From Mariniphaga sp. (lineage in GTDB: Bacteria; Bacteroidota; Bacteroidia; Bacteroidales; Prolixibacteraceae): 35,432 nt of DNA. Shown here piece by piece: positions 1 through 8,141 of the stretch. The translations under genes and the position numbers were made by a program. The stretch covers positions 1-35,432 of the forward strand of contig JANXZJ010000072.1 in NCBI GenBank assembly GCA_025355585.1, given 5' to 3'. The notes below the pieces were generated by a model. The model was not told the origin of the DNA and searched no databases. It saw only the letters and a list, made by a program, of their open reading frames with translations. Every line of letters starts with the position of its first letter. Within the stretch, counting starts at the first letter, position 1.

Positions 1-18
1 TTTATGAAAATCAGGCAT
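1..18 (-). CDS. Possible 5' end of a minus-strand gene (MutY candidate)
   Basis: Reading the minus strand from position 18 gives ATG and five more codons (MPDFHK) before the window ends. In many Bacteroidota the gene divergent from this HU gene is the adenine DNA glycosylase mutY, whose N-terminus begins with a similar short polar stretch. Six codons cannot prove the identity. The call rests on position and divergent orientation alone. Confidence 0.25.
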
Positions 19-97
19 AAAATTGCTGTTTTTGAAAATAATTTGCGAAAAGAACAAAAAATATTGATTAGTATGTGGTTAGTTAAATCAAAAGATT

Positions 98-105
98 TAT
101 ATTTG
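98..105 (+). promoter_or_regulatory. Promoter -7 element of the HU gene
   Basis: TATATTTG matches the Bacteroidota -7 consensus TAnnTTTG exactly. A -33 TTTG is not clear: TATG at 72-75 and GTGG at 75-78 are the nearest candidates. The start site would fall near 110, giving a leader of about 40 A-rich bases before the HU start codon. Confidence 0.6.
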
Positions 106-151
106 TAAACCAAAATTGAAGTAAAAAGTTGAATCATTTAAACTTATAGCA

Positions 152-436
152 ATGACAAAAGCAGACATCGTAAACGAGATTTCGAAAAACACTGGTATTG
201 AGAAAGTAACTGTTCAGAAAGCAGTAGAAGCATTTATGGATTCAGTATCCGGATCACTTGCAGAAGGAAACAATGTTTACCTTCGTGGTTTTGGGAGTTT
301 TATCGTTAAAAAACGTGCTGAAAAAACAGCTCGTAACATTTCCCGCAACACAACGATCATTATTCCTGAACATTTCATTCCTTCTTTTAAACCGGCTAAG
401 ACTTTTGTTGGTCGTGTTAAGAGTAATGTAAAATAA
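152..436 (+). CDS. hup: HU-family DNA-binding protein
   Basis: A 94-residue nucleoid protein that binds and bends DNA as a dimer in the cytoplasm. The N-terminal helical dimerisation part (MTKADIVNEISKNTG) is followed by the glycine-rich turn GFGSFIVKKR and the DNA-binding arm, whose core reads ARNISRNTTIIIPEHFIPSF; these are hallmarks of HU. The C-terminal FKPAKTFVGRVK closes the fold. The length matches the family (about 90 residues). It is followed after 17 bases by the tiny basic gene at 454 and then by RNase G, an arrangement common in Bacteroidota. A consensus promoter lies at 98-105. Sure of the family; HU and IHF subtypes are not separated further here. Confidence 0.96.
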   Translation: MTKADIVNEISKNTGIEKVTVQKAVEAFMDSVSGSLAEGNNVYLRGFGSFIVKKRAEKTARNISRNTTIIIPEHFIPSFKPAKTFVGRVKSNVK

Positions 437-453
437 TTAAACGTATTTAAATT

Positions 454-546
454 ATGCCGAGCGGTAAAAAAAGAAAAGGACATAAGATGGCTACCCATAA
501 ACGGAAAAAACGTTTACGGAAAAATCGCCACAAGAAGAAAAAATAG
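454..546 (+). CDS. 30-residue bS22/mS38-like ribosomal protein (AURKAIP1/COX24 family)
   Basis: The ORF encodes 30 residues, 19 of them Lys or Arg: MPSGKKRKGHKM, then ATHKRKKRLRKN and RHKKKK. It resembles the short basic proteins of the AURKAIP1/COX24 (mS38) family, which in actinobacteria are called bS22 and sit in the small ribosomal subunit. The ATHKRKK(R/L)RKN core is what I recall from Bacteroidota members. It starts 17 bases after the HU stop, is probably cotranscribed with HU, and is followed by the hairpin at 574. Genes this short are easily missed by ORF callers. Ribosomal location is inferred from the family, not visible here. Confidence 0.8.
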   Translation: MPSGKKRKGHKMATHKRKKRLRKNRHKKKK

Positions 547-573
547 TCTTTTCGTGGTAGAACAAAAATTTTG

Positions 574-606
574 AACCTAAAGTGCTTATGCACTTTAGGT
601 TTGTTG
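574..606 (+). terminator. Hairpin terminator after the HU / small basic gene pair
   Basis: Perfect 12-bp stem AACCTAAAGTGC (574-585) with loop TTAT and the reverse complement at 590-601, followed by a T-rich stretch. It probably ends or attenuates the HU transcript before the RNase G gene. It is placed so that some read-through into the RNase gene is possible. Confidence 0.65.
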
Positions 607-643
607 CATTTATTAATATTTATTTACAGTAAGAGTAGAGATC

Positions 644-2191
644 GTGAGTAATGAACTGATTATTGATGTATCGCCCTCACATGTTGAAATCGCTTTACTC
701 GAAAACAAAAAACTGGTAGAACTTAACAGGGAAAGCAGTGATCTGAAATTTGCGGTTGGAGATATTTACCTTGCGAAGGTGAAGAAAATCATGCCCGGAT
801 TAAACGCTGTTTTTGTTGATGTAGGCTACGAAAAAGATGCGTTCCTTCATTATTTGGATTTAGGACCACAATTCCAGACTTTAAACAAGTTTCTGAAACA
901 GTCAAGTTCCAAAAGATTAAAGCTGACATCAGAAATAAAAGTTCAGCCGGAGCCTGATATACAGAAAGATGGAAAGATTACCGACGTTCTTAAAACCGGT
1001 CAGACAATTTTGGTGCAAATAGCCAAAGAACCGATTTCTACCAAAGGACCAAGGCTCACATCCGAAATTTCAGTAGCTGGCAGAAACATGGTTCTGATCC
1101 CCTTCAGTAACAAAATTTCAGTTTCTCAAAAAATCGAATCGACTGAGGAAAAAAGTCGTTTAAAAAAATTAGTTCAAAGCATATGCCCTAAAAATTATGG
1201 GGTTATTGTACGGACAGCTGCTGAAGGGAAACGTGTAGCGGAATTAGATCCTGAATTGCGAAGATTGGTGACTAAGTTCGAGAATGCAGTAGTCAAACTC
1301 GAAAAAGCTGTTGCACCATCGCTTATTTTAGGAGAACTCGATCGCACAATCGGAATGATCAGAGATTTATACAATCCTGAGTTTTCGAATATTTTTGTGA
1401 ATAACGAGGAGATTGCCGCCGAAATCAAGGAGTATGTAGGAACTATTGATTCAGAGAAGAAGAAAGTAGTAAAACACTACAATGGTAAATTGCCAATTCT
1501 GGAATATTTTGGAATCGATAAACAAATAAAAGCATCTTTTGGTAAAACCGTCTCGTTCAGGAGCGGTGCCTACCTGATTATTGAACACACTGAAGCGTTT
1601 CATGTAATTGACGTGAACAGTGGAAACAGGTCGAAGACCGGAGATCAGGAATCAAATGCCCTTGAGGTTAATGTTGCTGCCGCCGAAGAAGTAGCCCGTC
1701 AATTACGCCTTCGCGATATGGGAGGCATTATTGTAATCGATTTTATCGATATGCACGGGAATGAAAACCGCCAGAAAGTTTTCGAGAAAATGAAGGAAGC
1801 TATGGCTTCCGACAGAACAAAGCACAACATCTTGCCATTGAGCAAGTTTTGTTTGATGCAGATTACACGCCAACGGGTTCGTCAGGAGATGGCGATAGAA
1901 ACTGCCGAAATTTGCCCGGTATGCAAAGGTTCAGGAAAAGTAACTCCAACCTTATTATTCATCGAAGAGATTGAACAGAAAATCAGGTATATCTTCGAAG
2001 AACTGCACAAACAAAAGCTGACAATTAAGTTGCACCCCTTTGTGGGCGCATTTCTAACAAGAGGTTTTCCCTCAAAAGCACTCAAATGGAGATGGAAATA
2101 TCGCAAGAGAGTAAGAATTGAAGAGACTAACTCAATGAGTTTTCTCGATTCAAAGTTTTATGACGAGAACACCGAAGAAATTATCTTTTAG
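644..2191 (+). CDS. rng: Ribonuclease E/G family endoribonuclease
   Basis: A 515-residue single-strand-specific endoribonuclease acting in rRNA processing and mRNA turnover. It starts with GTG at 644 and reads MSNELIIDV, the typical RNase G opening. An S1-like RNA-binding domain follows (about residues 39-130, with DIYLAKVKKIMPGLNAVFVDVG and a charged insert). Catalytic acidic residues are seen in VIDVNSGN (D323) and VIDFIDM (D366, D369). The zinc-link CPVCKGSGKV (C424, C427) is present, which in this family joins the dimer. There is no long C-terminal degradosome scaffold, so it is RNase G-sized rather than RNase E-like. It sits downstream of HU and the small basic gene and ends at a strong terminator. 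Confidence 0.95.
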   Translation: MSNELIIDVSPSHVEIALLENKKLVELNRESSDLKFAVGDIYLAKVKKIMPGLNAVFVDVGYEKDAFLHYLDLGPQFQTLNKFLKQSSSKRLKLTSEIKVQPEPDIQKDGKITDVLKTGQTILVQIAKEPISTKGPRLTSEISVAGRNMVLIPFSNKISVSQKIESTEEKSRLKKLVQSICPKNYGVIVRTAAEGKRVAELDPELRRLVTKFENAVVKLEKAVAPSLILGELDRTIGMIRDLYNPEFSNIFVNNEEIAAEIKEYVGTIDSEKKKVVKHYNGKLPILEYFGIDKQIKASFGKTVSFRSGAYLIIEHTEAFHVIDVNSGNRSKTGDQESNALEVNVAAAEEVARQLRLRDMGGIIVIDFIDMHGNENRQKVFEKMKEAMASDRTKHNILPLSKFCLMQITRQRVRQEMAIETAEICPVCKGSGKVTPTLLFIEEIEQKIRYIFEELHKQKLTIKLHPFVGAFLTRGFPSKALKWRWKYRKRVRIEETNSMSFLDSKFYDENTEEIIF

Positions 2192-2197
2192 ACATTT

Positions 2198-2230
2198 AAA
2201 GCTCATGCACCTAAAGCATGAGCTTTTTTT
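2198..2230 (+). terminator. Intrinsic terminator of rng
   Basis: An 11-bp stem (AAAGCTCATGC, 2198-2208; GCATGAGCTTT, 2216-2226) with a 7-base loop runs straight into seven Ts (2224-2230). It begins 7 bases after the rng stop codon, a textbook Rho-independent terminator. Confidence 0.9.
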
Positions 2231-2231
2231 G

Positions 2232-2239
2232 TAGTTTTG
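2232..2239 (+). promoter_or_regulatory. Likely -7 element for dsbD
   Basis: TAGTTTTG matches TAnnTTTG and lies right behind the rng terminator, 25 bases before the dsbD start. The expected -33 region overlaps the terminator hairpin and shows no TTTG, so the call is moderate. Confidence 0.45.
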
Positions 2240-2264
2240 AAATTGTATTACTGATTTCTGAAAA

Positions 2265-4331
2265 ATGATAAAAAAACATTTACTCCTTATATCACTGATA
2301 TTTGCGTCAAGTGTTATTGCCTTTGGACAGTTGTTGAGTCCTGTGAAGTGGAGTTTCGAGCAAAAAACCGTTGGAAATGGAGAGGCCGAACTTATTTTTA
2401 AAGCGGCAATTGATCCTGGCTGGCATTTGTATTCCACTAATTTACCCGAAGGCGGGCCAATAAAAACCACCTTTACTTTTACTGCCGATAAAGCAAACTA
2501 CCAGGTTATTGGTGGTGTGATCTCGAAAACTTCACCAACAAAGGAACATGATAAGATTTTCAACATGGATCTTGAGTTTTTTAGCAACAAGGCAATCTTT
2601 GTTCAGAAGATAAAAATTCTTTCAAATCAATCATTTGACTTGAAAGGAACAATTGAATACCAGAGTTGCAATGACGAAACATGCACACTCGATGATCATG
2701 ACTTCTCATTCAAAATAGCCGGAGCGGATAATGCTGTTGCATCTGTTGACAAGCAGGTAATTACAAGTAAAATTGCCATGCAGGATAGTTCCGCAGCTTC
2801 TTTGAAAAGCCAGATCATTACAACTGACGTGGGGAATAGTCAACATGGATTATGGTGGTTTTTGATCTTCAGTTTTGTTGCAGGATTAGCCGCGATACTT
2901 ACACCCTGCGTTTTTCCGATGATTCCAATGACGGTCTCTTTTTTTATGAATAGCAATAAGTCGAAGACGCAGGCTAAAATACAGGCATTTATCTATGGAG
3001 GATCGATTATTCTGATTTACACGCTTATCGGAACAGTTGTTGCCCTGACTTTGGGGGCAGATTTTGCGAACTGGATTAGTACACACTGGATTCCTAATGT
3101 GTTATTTTTTATCATATTCGTTGTTTTTGCCTTTTCCTTTTTTGGAGCCTTCGAGATTGTTCTCCCAAGCAGTTGGGGAAATTCAACTGATCGGTTTGTT
3201 GATAAAGGTGGAATCGGAGGTGCATTTTTTATGGCTTTAACATTGGTGCTGGTTTCATTTAGTTGTACAGGACCTATTGTTGGTGCTATACTCGTGGAAT
3301 CAGCCGGAGGAATGGTGATTAAGCCAATTGTTGGTATGCTTGGTTTTTCACTTGCTTTTGCGCTTCCGTTTACGCTTTTTGCAATATTTCCGCAGTGGTT
3401 ATCCAACTTACCCAAATCGGGTGGATGGCTTAACTCCGTGAAAGTAGTACTTGGGTTTGTAGAGCTGGCGCTTGGACTTAAGTTTTTGAGCATTGCCGAT
3501 CAAACCTACCATTGGCGAATACTCGATCGCGAAGTTTACATCGCCTTCTGGATCGTCATTTTTACGATGATGGGTTTCTATCTGCTTGGAAAGATGAAGT
3601 TTGCGCATGATAGTGAAACAAAATTTATTTCAGTTCCACGGCTGATGCTGGCTTTGATCACCTTCACTTTTGTAGTTTATCTCATTCCTGGAATGTTTGG
3701 TGCGCCGCTTAAAGCGATTTCAGGTTATCTTCCCCCGATGACATCTCACGATTTTGATCTTCATAGAATTATCAGGGATGAAGTAAAACTGGTTGACCGT
3801 GGCCCGTCGGGATTGGCTAATTTTTCAGATTCGGCTAAGGGTCTTTGTGAGAAGCCCAAATTTTCTGAATTTCTTGAACTACCGCATGGTTTGGAAGGCT
3901 TCTTCGATTTTGAACAGGGATTGGCCTGCGCCAAAGCGCAAAATAAACCCGTTTTCATTGATTTTACTGGTCACGGTTGTGTGAATTGCCGCGAGATGGA
4001 AGCCAATGTGTGGTCGGATCCACGAGTATTGGAAAGGCTTAAAAACGATTTTGTGATTATTGCTTTGTATGTGGATGATAAAACAGATCTTCCTCAAAAT
4101 GAGTGGATCACATCAACCTATGATCAAAAGACTAAAAAGACCATTGGTAAGAAATTTGCTGATTTTCAGATCTCAAGATTTGGTGTAAATGCTCAGCCTT
4201 ACTATGTTTTACTTGATCAGAATCAACAGCTTCTTACGAAACCTACTGCTCGTGATTTAAACCCCGATCATTTTATTGAATTTCTTGATAAAGGACTATC
4301 TGAGTTTAAAGCCAGACAATCTAAAAAATAG
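2265..4331 (+). CDS. dsbD: Thiol:disulfide interchange protein DsbD
   Basis: A 688-residue inner-membrane reductant conduit that passes electrons from cytoplasmic thioredoxin to periplasmic thiol proteins and cytochrome c maturation. All three modules are present. After a signal peptide (residues 1-21) comes a DsbD-alpha domain with the Cys pair in YQSCNDETC (C135, C140). The eight-helix transmembrane module follows, with cysteines in LTPCVFPMIP (C215) and SFSCTGPIVG (C334). The C-terminal thioredoxin-like domain has the CVNC motif (C572, C575) in FTGHGCVNCREME. An extended linker of about 80 residues precedes that last domain. All redox cysteines are intact, so it should be functional. The cysteine hydrolase at 4361 follows after 29 bases and may be cotranscribed. 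Confidence 0.94.
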   Translation: MIKKHLLLISLIFASSVIAFGQLLSPVKWSFEQKTVGNGEAELIFKAAIDPGWHLYSTNLPEGGPIKTTFTFTADKANYQVIGGVISKTSPTKEHDKIFNMDLEFFSNKAIFVQKIKILSNQSFDLKGTIEYQSCNDETCTLDDHDFSFKIAGADNAVASVDKQVITSKIAMQDSSAASLKSQIITTDVGNSQHGLWWFLIFSFVAGLAAILTPCVFPMIPMTVSFFMNSNKSKTQAKIQAFIYGGSIILIYTLIGTVVALTLGADFANWISTHWIPNVLFFIIFVVFAFSFFGAFEIVLPSSWGNSTDRFVDKGGIGGAFFMALTLVLVSFSCTGPIVGAILVESAGGMVIKPIVGMLGFSLAFALPFTLFAIFPQWLSNLPKSGGWLNSVKVVLGFVELALGLKFLSIADQTYHWRILDREVYIAFWIVIFTMMGFYLLGKMKFAHDSETKFISVPRLMLALITFTFVVYLIPGMFGAPLKAISGYLPPMTSHDFDLHRIIRDEVKLVDRGPSGLANFSDSAKGLCEKPKFSEFLELPHGLEGFFDFEQGLACAKAQNKPVFIDFTGHGCVNCREMEANVWSDPRVLERLKNDFVIIALYVDDKTDLPQNEWITSTYDQKTKKTIGKKFADFQISRFGVNAQPYYVLLDQNQQLLTKPTARDLNPDHFIEFLDKGLSEFKARQSKK

Positions 4332-4360
4332 TTGTTTAAATATTACTAAAATATTGATTT

Positions 4361-4993
4361 ATGGGTTACCCCAAAACACTGTTCTGGAATGTCGATACCC
4401 AGGAAGATTTTATCGATCAATCAGGTAAGCTTTATGTACAAGGAGCTGAGGAGATCAGGCCAGTATTGAAACTGATTACCGATTTTGCAAAATCAGAAGG
4501 AATACGGGTAGTTAATACCTGCGATTATCATCATATCAACTCAGAGGAGCTTTCATCTACTCCTGATTTTGAGACAAGTTTTCCGCAGCATTGCCTGGCA
4601 GGTTCATCTGGGGCAGAGTTTATAAGTGAAACGCTTCCTGAATCACCAATATTGATTGATTGGGACTTAGAGCTTGCGATTTTTGCTGAATTTGATGATC
4701 CTGAGCGGTTTCGTAATATTGTGATCAGGAAAGATGCATTTGATGTATTTACTGGTAATCCATATACTGATAAAATAGTGCAAATCCTTCAACCGGATCA
4801 GGTATTTGTTTATGGCGTATCAACCAATGTCTGTGTTGATAAAGCAGTTATCGGTTTATCAGAGAGAGGGATTAAAGTTTTTGTATTTGAGGATGCAATT
4901 AAAGAACTTCCTAATTTGCCACTTCCTTTCGAGGCATGGAAGACTAAAGGGATTCATATTATCTCATTTTCTGACATCCGAAAGTACTTATAG
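4361..4993 (+). CDS. Isochorismatase-like cysteine hydrolase, nicotinamidase type
   Basis: A 210-residue cytoplasmic protein of the isochorismatase/nicotinamidase fold. The catalytic triad is visible: Asp12 in NVDTQEDF, Lys124 in VIRKDAFDVF and Cys158 in VYGVSTNVCVD. Asp55/His57 (TCDYHH) and His77 (FPQHC) match the metal-binding residues of PncA-type nicotinamidases. The family hydrolyses amide bonds in nicotinamide or related small molecules, and the metal site favours a nicotinamidase-like reaction in NAD salvage. The overall sequence is not close enough to PncA for me to name it so. It follows dsbD closely and ends at the bidirectional hairpin at 5025. Confidence 0.85.
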   Translation: MGYPKTLFWNVDTQEDFIDQSGKLYVQGAEEIRPVLKLITDFAKSEGIRVVNTCDYHHINSEELSSTPDFETSFPQHCLAGSSGAEFISETLPESPILIDWDLELAIFAEFDDPERFRNIVIRKDAFDVFTGNPYTDKIVQILQPDQVFVYGVSTNVCVDKAVIGLSERGIKVFVFEDAIKELPNLPLPFEAWKTKGIHIISFSDIRKYL

Positions 4994-5024
4994 ATTAGGA
5001 GATTTGTCCGATTATCGGATTAAT

Positions 5025-5071
5025 CAAAATGCCTGAAAAAAAGGAACTCTTCCTTATTTTCAGGCATTTTG
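5025..5071. terminator. Bidirectional terminator between the cysteine hydrolase and map
   Basis: A nearly perfect 47-base hairpin. Arms at 5025-5039 and 5057-5071 pair over 15 bp around AAATGCCTGAAAA, with an inner AAGGAA/TTCCTT stem and a 3-base loop. A- and T-runs at the ends make it usable by both converging genes. Confidence 0.88.
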
Positions 5072-5110
5072 CTGAATATTCAATGCGTCTTATTTTAAAT
5101 TTATTCTTTT

Positions 5111-5887
5111 TTAAGATATTTCATACTCGCTTACAACATCGGTCAGAACTTCATATCCTGTTTCGGTTACCAATATCGTATGTTCGAATTGGGCTGAAAG
5201 CTTATTATCGACGGTTCTTGCCGTCCAACCATCTGACTCATCAACTCTTACACGTGGTTTCCCTTCGTTGATCATGGGTTCGATTGTGAAAATCATTCCT
5301 GGTTTCATTTTGAGGCCACTGTTTTTTCGGGCAGCGTGATCTACCTGGGGCTCTTCATGAAATTCAATTCCAACGCCGTGTCCACAATATTCATAAACAA
5401 CTGTAAAACCTTGAGCAATTGCATATCGCGAAATGGCATACCCGATGTTTCCAAGATAGTTTCCTGGCCTGACTTGCTGAATGCCAAGATTAAGGCAGTG
5501 TTTGGTTGCGTTTACAAGTTTCAGCGCAGTTTCGGTGGTTTGACCAACAATAAACATTTTACTGGTATCTCCGAAATAGCCATTCAAAATGGTCGTGATA
5601 TCAATATTGAGAATATCACCGTTTTTCAGGATAACATCCTCAGCTGGAATTCCGTGACAAATAACATCATTGAGCGATATACAACACGATTTTGGAAACC
5701 CGTTGTAATTCATTGTTGCCGGTATTGCTTTGTGCCCGATGATATAATTATGAATTAATTGATCTAAATAGTAAGTACTTACACCTTCTTTTACAAAATC
5801 CTCAATGTATACCAGAACTTCACCTGCCAGTTTTGAACTTTTACGGATACCTTCAATTTGCTCCTTGTTCTTTATAACTATGTTCAT
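5111..5887 (-). CDS. map: Type I methionine aminopeptidase
   Basis: A 258-residue dinuclear metalloprotease that removes the initiator Met from nascent proteins. The five metal ligands fall almost where E. coli Map has them: D96 (NIDITTI), D107 (GDTSKMF), H170 (YCGHGVGIEFHEEP), E203 (FTIEPMI) and E235 (EHTILVTE). The substrate-binding H78 (VICHGI) and H177 are also present. The length matches the catalytic core without an N-terminal extension. It lies 98 bases downstream of miaA on the same strand and converges on the cysteine hydrolase. It is a standalone map gene, outside the ribosomal protein operon where a second copy is often found in this phylum. Confidence 0.95.
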   Translation of the reverse strand: MNIVIKNKEQIEGIRKSSKLAGEVLVYIEDFVKEGVSTYYLDQLIHNYIIGHKAIPATMNYNGFPKSCCISLNDVICHGIPAEDVILKNGDILNIDITTILNGYFGDTSKMFIVGQTTETALKLVNATKHCLNLGIQQVRPGNYLGNIGYAISRYAIAQGFTVVYEYCGHGVGIEFHEEPQVDHAARKNSGLKMKPGMIFTIEPMINEGKPRVRVDESDGWTARTVDNKLSAQFEHTILVTETGYEVLTDVVSEYEIS

Positions 5888-5985
5888 TTATTTTTCTTAA
5901 TTCGCGTAAAATTGTAAAAAATTACCATCAAAACAAAATAACGCCTATTGGGAGGGTTTTGTTCAGAGGTTTGATGTAATGATAA

Positions 5986-6909
5986 TCACTGGTTAAGCCA
6001 TGAAATAATTTTGTCAGTTTTTTCATTAACAGGCATGTACCCATCCAACCATTTAATTTCAAATCCATCGCGTTCCATCTTCCGGAACCATGTCATTTGT
6101 CTTTTGGCAAACTGATGTATTGCGGTGTTTAAACCTTCAAACATCTCGTTATAGGTTAATTCACCTGTGATAAAAAGGGTGAGGTACTTATATTCCAGTC
6201 CGTAATAGGTAAGATCGTCTGGTTTTAAACCATTGTCAATTAATTTTTTAACCTCGTCAATCATCCCAATATCAAGACGTTGTTTTAACCTTGATGTAAT
6301 TCTTCTGCGGCGCGAATCTCGGTCATATTTCACACCAACGATCAAACTATTAATTGCAGGGAAGGAGAGATCAGTTTCAGGATGCACCAAACAAAATTCT
6401 TCGATTTCAATTGCCCGGATTGCACGTTTTTTATTTTCAGTATCGCTTGTATTATTTATTGATTTATAACGCTTTAATATTTCAGTTAGCTCATCAAGCG
6501 ATAAAAGTTGCAATTCTGATCTTCGCTCTTCATTTACAGGAACCTGAATCAGACGGTAACCTTTTAAAATGGCTTCGAGGTACATTCCGCTTCCGCCACA
6601 CATTACCGGAAAAGATCCTTTTCCCCTGATTGACTGATAGACTTTTAGAAAATCGCGTTGATATTCAAAAACATTGTATTGGTAACCTGCTTCTGCGATA
6701 TCGATTAGATGGTAAGGTACACCGACTCCCTTTACCTGGTATTCTTCGAGATCTTTACCTGTTCCCAGATCCATTTCGCGGTAAATTTGCCTCGAATCTG
6801 CCGATATAATTTCGCCTCTGATCTTAAGCGCCAAATTAACAGCTACTTCAGTCTTTCCTGATGCAGTTGGCCCCAGTATAGTAACCATGTCGAATTTTGA
6901 TCCGTCCAT
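5986..6909 (-). CDS. miaA: tRNA dimethylallyltransferase MiaA
   Basis: A 307-residue enzyme that adds a dimethylallyl group to A37 of tRNAs reading UNN codons, using DMAPP. The P-loop GPTASGKT is at residues 13-20. SADSRQIYREMDLGTGK (family motif DSxQxY, contacting the target base) and the HQFAKRQMTWFRK segment, which holds the RQxTWFR signature, are also present. The length is normal. The ATG at 6909 gives a typical short N-terminal strand; Met8 (6888) is possible but less likely. A TAAATTTG at 6919-6912 on this strand matches a -7 box but sits too close to the ATG and has no -33, so I do not use it. Probably cotranscribed with map downstream. Confidence 0.95.
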   Translation of the reverse strand: MDGSKFDMVTILGPTASGKTEVAVNLALKIRGEIISADSRQIYREMDLGTGKDLEEYQVKGVGVPYHLIDIAEAGYQYNVFEYQRDFLKVYQSIRGKGSFPVMCGGSGMYLEAILKGYRLIQVPVNEERRSELQLLSLDELTEILKRYKSINNTSDTENKKRAIRAIEIEEFCLVHPETDLSFPAINSLIVGVKYDRDSRRRRITSRLKQRLDIGMIDEVKKLIDNGLKPDDLTYYGLEYKYLTLFITGELTYNEMFEGLNTAIHQFAKRQMTWFRKMERDGFEIKWLDGYMPVNEKTDKIISWLNQ

Positions 6910-6939
6910 TGCAAATTTAAATTGTTAGGCAAATTAGCT

Positions 6940-6947
6940 TATTTTTG
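6940..6947 (+). promoter_or_regulatory. Candidate -7 element for the Yip1-type gene
   Basis: TATTTTTG fits TAnnTTTG and lies 21 bases before the ATG at 6968. The -33 match is poor (TTTA at 6916-6919, 20-base spacing). Confidence 0.4.
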
Positions 6948-6967
6948 TAAATCTAAAAGGGTAAAAA

Positions 6968-7549
6968 ATGAATTTAAGCCTATTTATTAAAAATTTATTC
7001 TCAAGGTGCATCGGAATAATTGGGTCACCCAAAACAGAGTGGATTAAAATCAAGGAAGAGGAAGGTTCATTCTTTCAGTTGGTTGTCAATTTCTTATTTC
7101 CGTTGTTGATACTAACTGCGGTTGCTTCAATGATTGGAAGTTATTTTCATATGGCGGGAATTGGATTTGCCCGGGATATTGTAATTGTTTCAGGATTAAG
7201 TTCTATTTTAAGTATTTCGGTATCGATTTTGATTAGTATTCTAGCTATCAACTCGATGATCAGGACTTTTGGGGGAACTCCGAATTTAAATCAGGCTGCT
7301 AAGCTTGTTGTTTATTCCTTTGTTCCTGGAATTCTGGTTGCGATAATCTTTGGAATGATTCCCTGGTTTTACATTCTGGGACTATTCTTCCTCTACTCGT
7401 ACTACATTTTCTTTCATGGAACACCTGTAATGTTGAATATACCAACGGAACGACAATCAAATTTCAGTACGCTCTCTTCGACTACAATTCTGATCATTTA
7501 TTTAATGATTAGTTTTATTTTCTCTTCTTTCTTTGGAGCAATTCAATAG
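6968..7549 (+). CDS. Yip1-domain integral membrane protein
   Basis: A 193-residue membrane protein. A short amphipathic N-terminus (FIKNLFSRCIGIIGSPKTEWIKIKEEEG) leads into about five hydrophobic segments, starting at FQLVVNFLFPLLILTAVAS and ending at a helix before the C-terminus. The SPKTEWxKIxEE opening followed by helices is typical of bacterial Yip1 (PF04893) proteins of Bacteroidota. No enzymatic function is known for these. It lies divergent from miaA and just upstream of smpB, which has its own promoter. Confidence 0.75.
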   Translation: MNLSLFIKNLFSRCIGIIGSPKTEWIKIKEEEGSFFQLVVNFLFPLLILTAVASMIGSYFHMAGIGFARDIVIVSGLSSILSISVSILISILAINSMIRTFGGTPNLNQAAKLVVYSFVPGILVAIIFGMIPWFYILGLFFLYSYYIFFHGTPVMLNIPTERQSNFSTLSSTTILIIYLMISFIFSSFFGAIQ

Positions 7550-7553
7550 TAGA

Positions 7554-7586
7554 ATTGCAGATTCGTAAATGGTTTTGTTAAATTTG
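7554..7586 (+). promoter_or_regulatory. smpB promoter
   Basis: ATTG at 7554-7557 and TAAATTTG at 7579-7586, spaced by 21 bases, make a good Bacteroidota promoter. The transcript should start near 7592. That excludes the in-frame TTG at 7591 and supports the ATG at 7612 as start of smpB. Confidence 0.68.
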
Positions 7587-7611
7587 TAAATTGCGTTTCC
7601 AGAATTTAAAC

Positions 7612-8067
7612 ATGATACTTCAGCAGAAAATTAACATAAAAAATAAACGTGCAAGTTTCGATTACGAGTTTATCGAGAAGTACGTTGCAGGTCTGGTGCT
7701 ACTTGGAACCGAGATTAAATCAATCAGGTTGAGCAAAGTAAGTATGAATGATGCTTACTGCCATTTTATTGCTGGTGAGCTATATATCCGGAATCTCAGC
7801 ATTTCGGAATACGACTTCGGCACCTGCAATAATCACGAAGTGCGTCGCGAGCGCAAACTGCTTTTAAGCAGACGGGAGTTGAATAAACTCGAAAGGAAAC
7901 TAAAAGAGTCTGGACTAACCATTGTTCCTGTAAGGTTGTTCCTGAATGATAATGGATTGGCAAAGATGGAGATTGCATTATCGCGTGGGAAAATCAATTA
8001 CGACAAGCGCCAAAGTCTGAAGTCAAAAGATGCCGATAGAGAAATGGCACGTGCCCGGAAAGAATAA
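7612..8067 (+). CDS. smpB: SsrA-binding protein SmpB
   Basis: A 151-residue protein that binds tmRNA and delivers it to stalled ribosomes for trans-translation. Conserved parts are [30 protein letters not shown] near the N-terminus (the N(K/R)(K/R)A..Y.I...Y.AGI.L.GTE(V/I)KS(I/L)R signature of SmpB, given here in a piece longer than a single motif only by description), the central [20 protein letters not shown], and the basic tail [20 protein letters not shown] that becomes helical in the decoding site. I use ATG at 7612; an upstream TTG at 7591 would add seven residues but lies at the predicted transcription start. The tmRNA gene itself is not in the window. Confidence 0.95.
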   Translation: MILQQKINIKNKRASFDYEFIEKYVAGLVLLGTEIKSIRLSKVSMNDAYCHFIAGELYIRNLSISEYDFGTCNNHEVRRERKLLLSRRELNKLERKLKESGLTIVPVRLFLNDNGLAKMEIALSRGKINYDKRQSLKSKDADREMARARKE

Positions 8068-8136
8068 GGTTAAAGTAAAAAGGATAAAGTTCGAGGAATT
8101 TTCATCTTCAAACTTTATCCTTTGACCGTTAACCTT
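8066..8136. terminator. Bidirectional terminator between smpB and the DUF4252-like gene
   Basis: Nested inverted repeats: AAGGTTAA (8066-8073) with TTAACCTT (8129-8136), and a 13-bp inner stem AAAGGATAAAGTT (8079-8091) with 8111-8123. The outer arm starts in the smpB stop codon region, and a T-run follows at 8137. It lies between two convergent genes. Confidence 0.8.
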
Positions 8137-8141
8137 CTTTT

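Noticed and set aside
3017-3493. 158-codon minus-strand ORF opposite dsbD
   Set aside because: It is a shadow of the membrane part of dsbD, rich in Pro/Thr/Ser from reverse-complemented hydrophobic codons.
5336-5758. 140-codon plus-strand ORF opposite map
   Set aside because: Antisense to a gene with all metal ligands in place; no promoter or protein family.
7591-8067. smpB start at TTG 7591
   Set aside because: The codon lies at the expected transcription start of the promoter at 7554-7586, and the ATG at 7612 gives the usual SmpB N-terminus.
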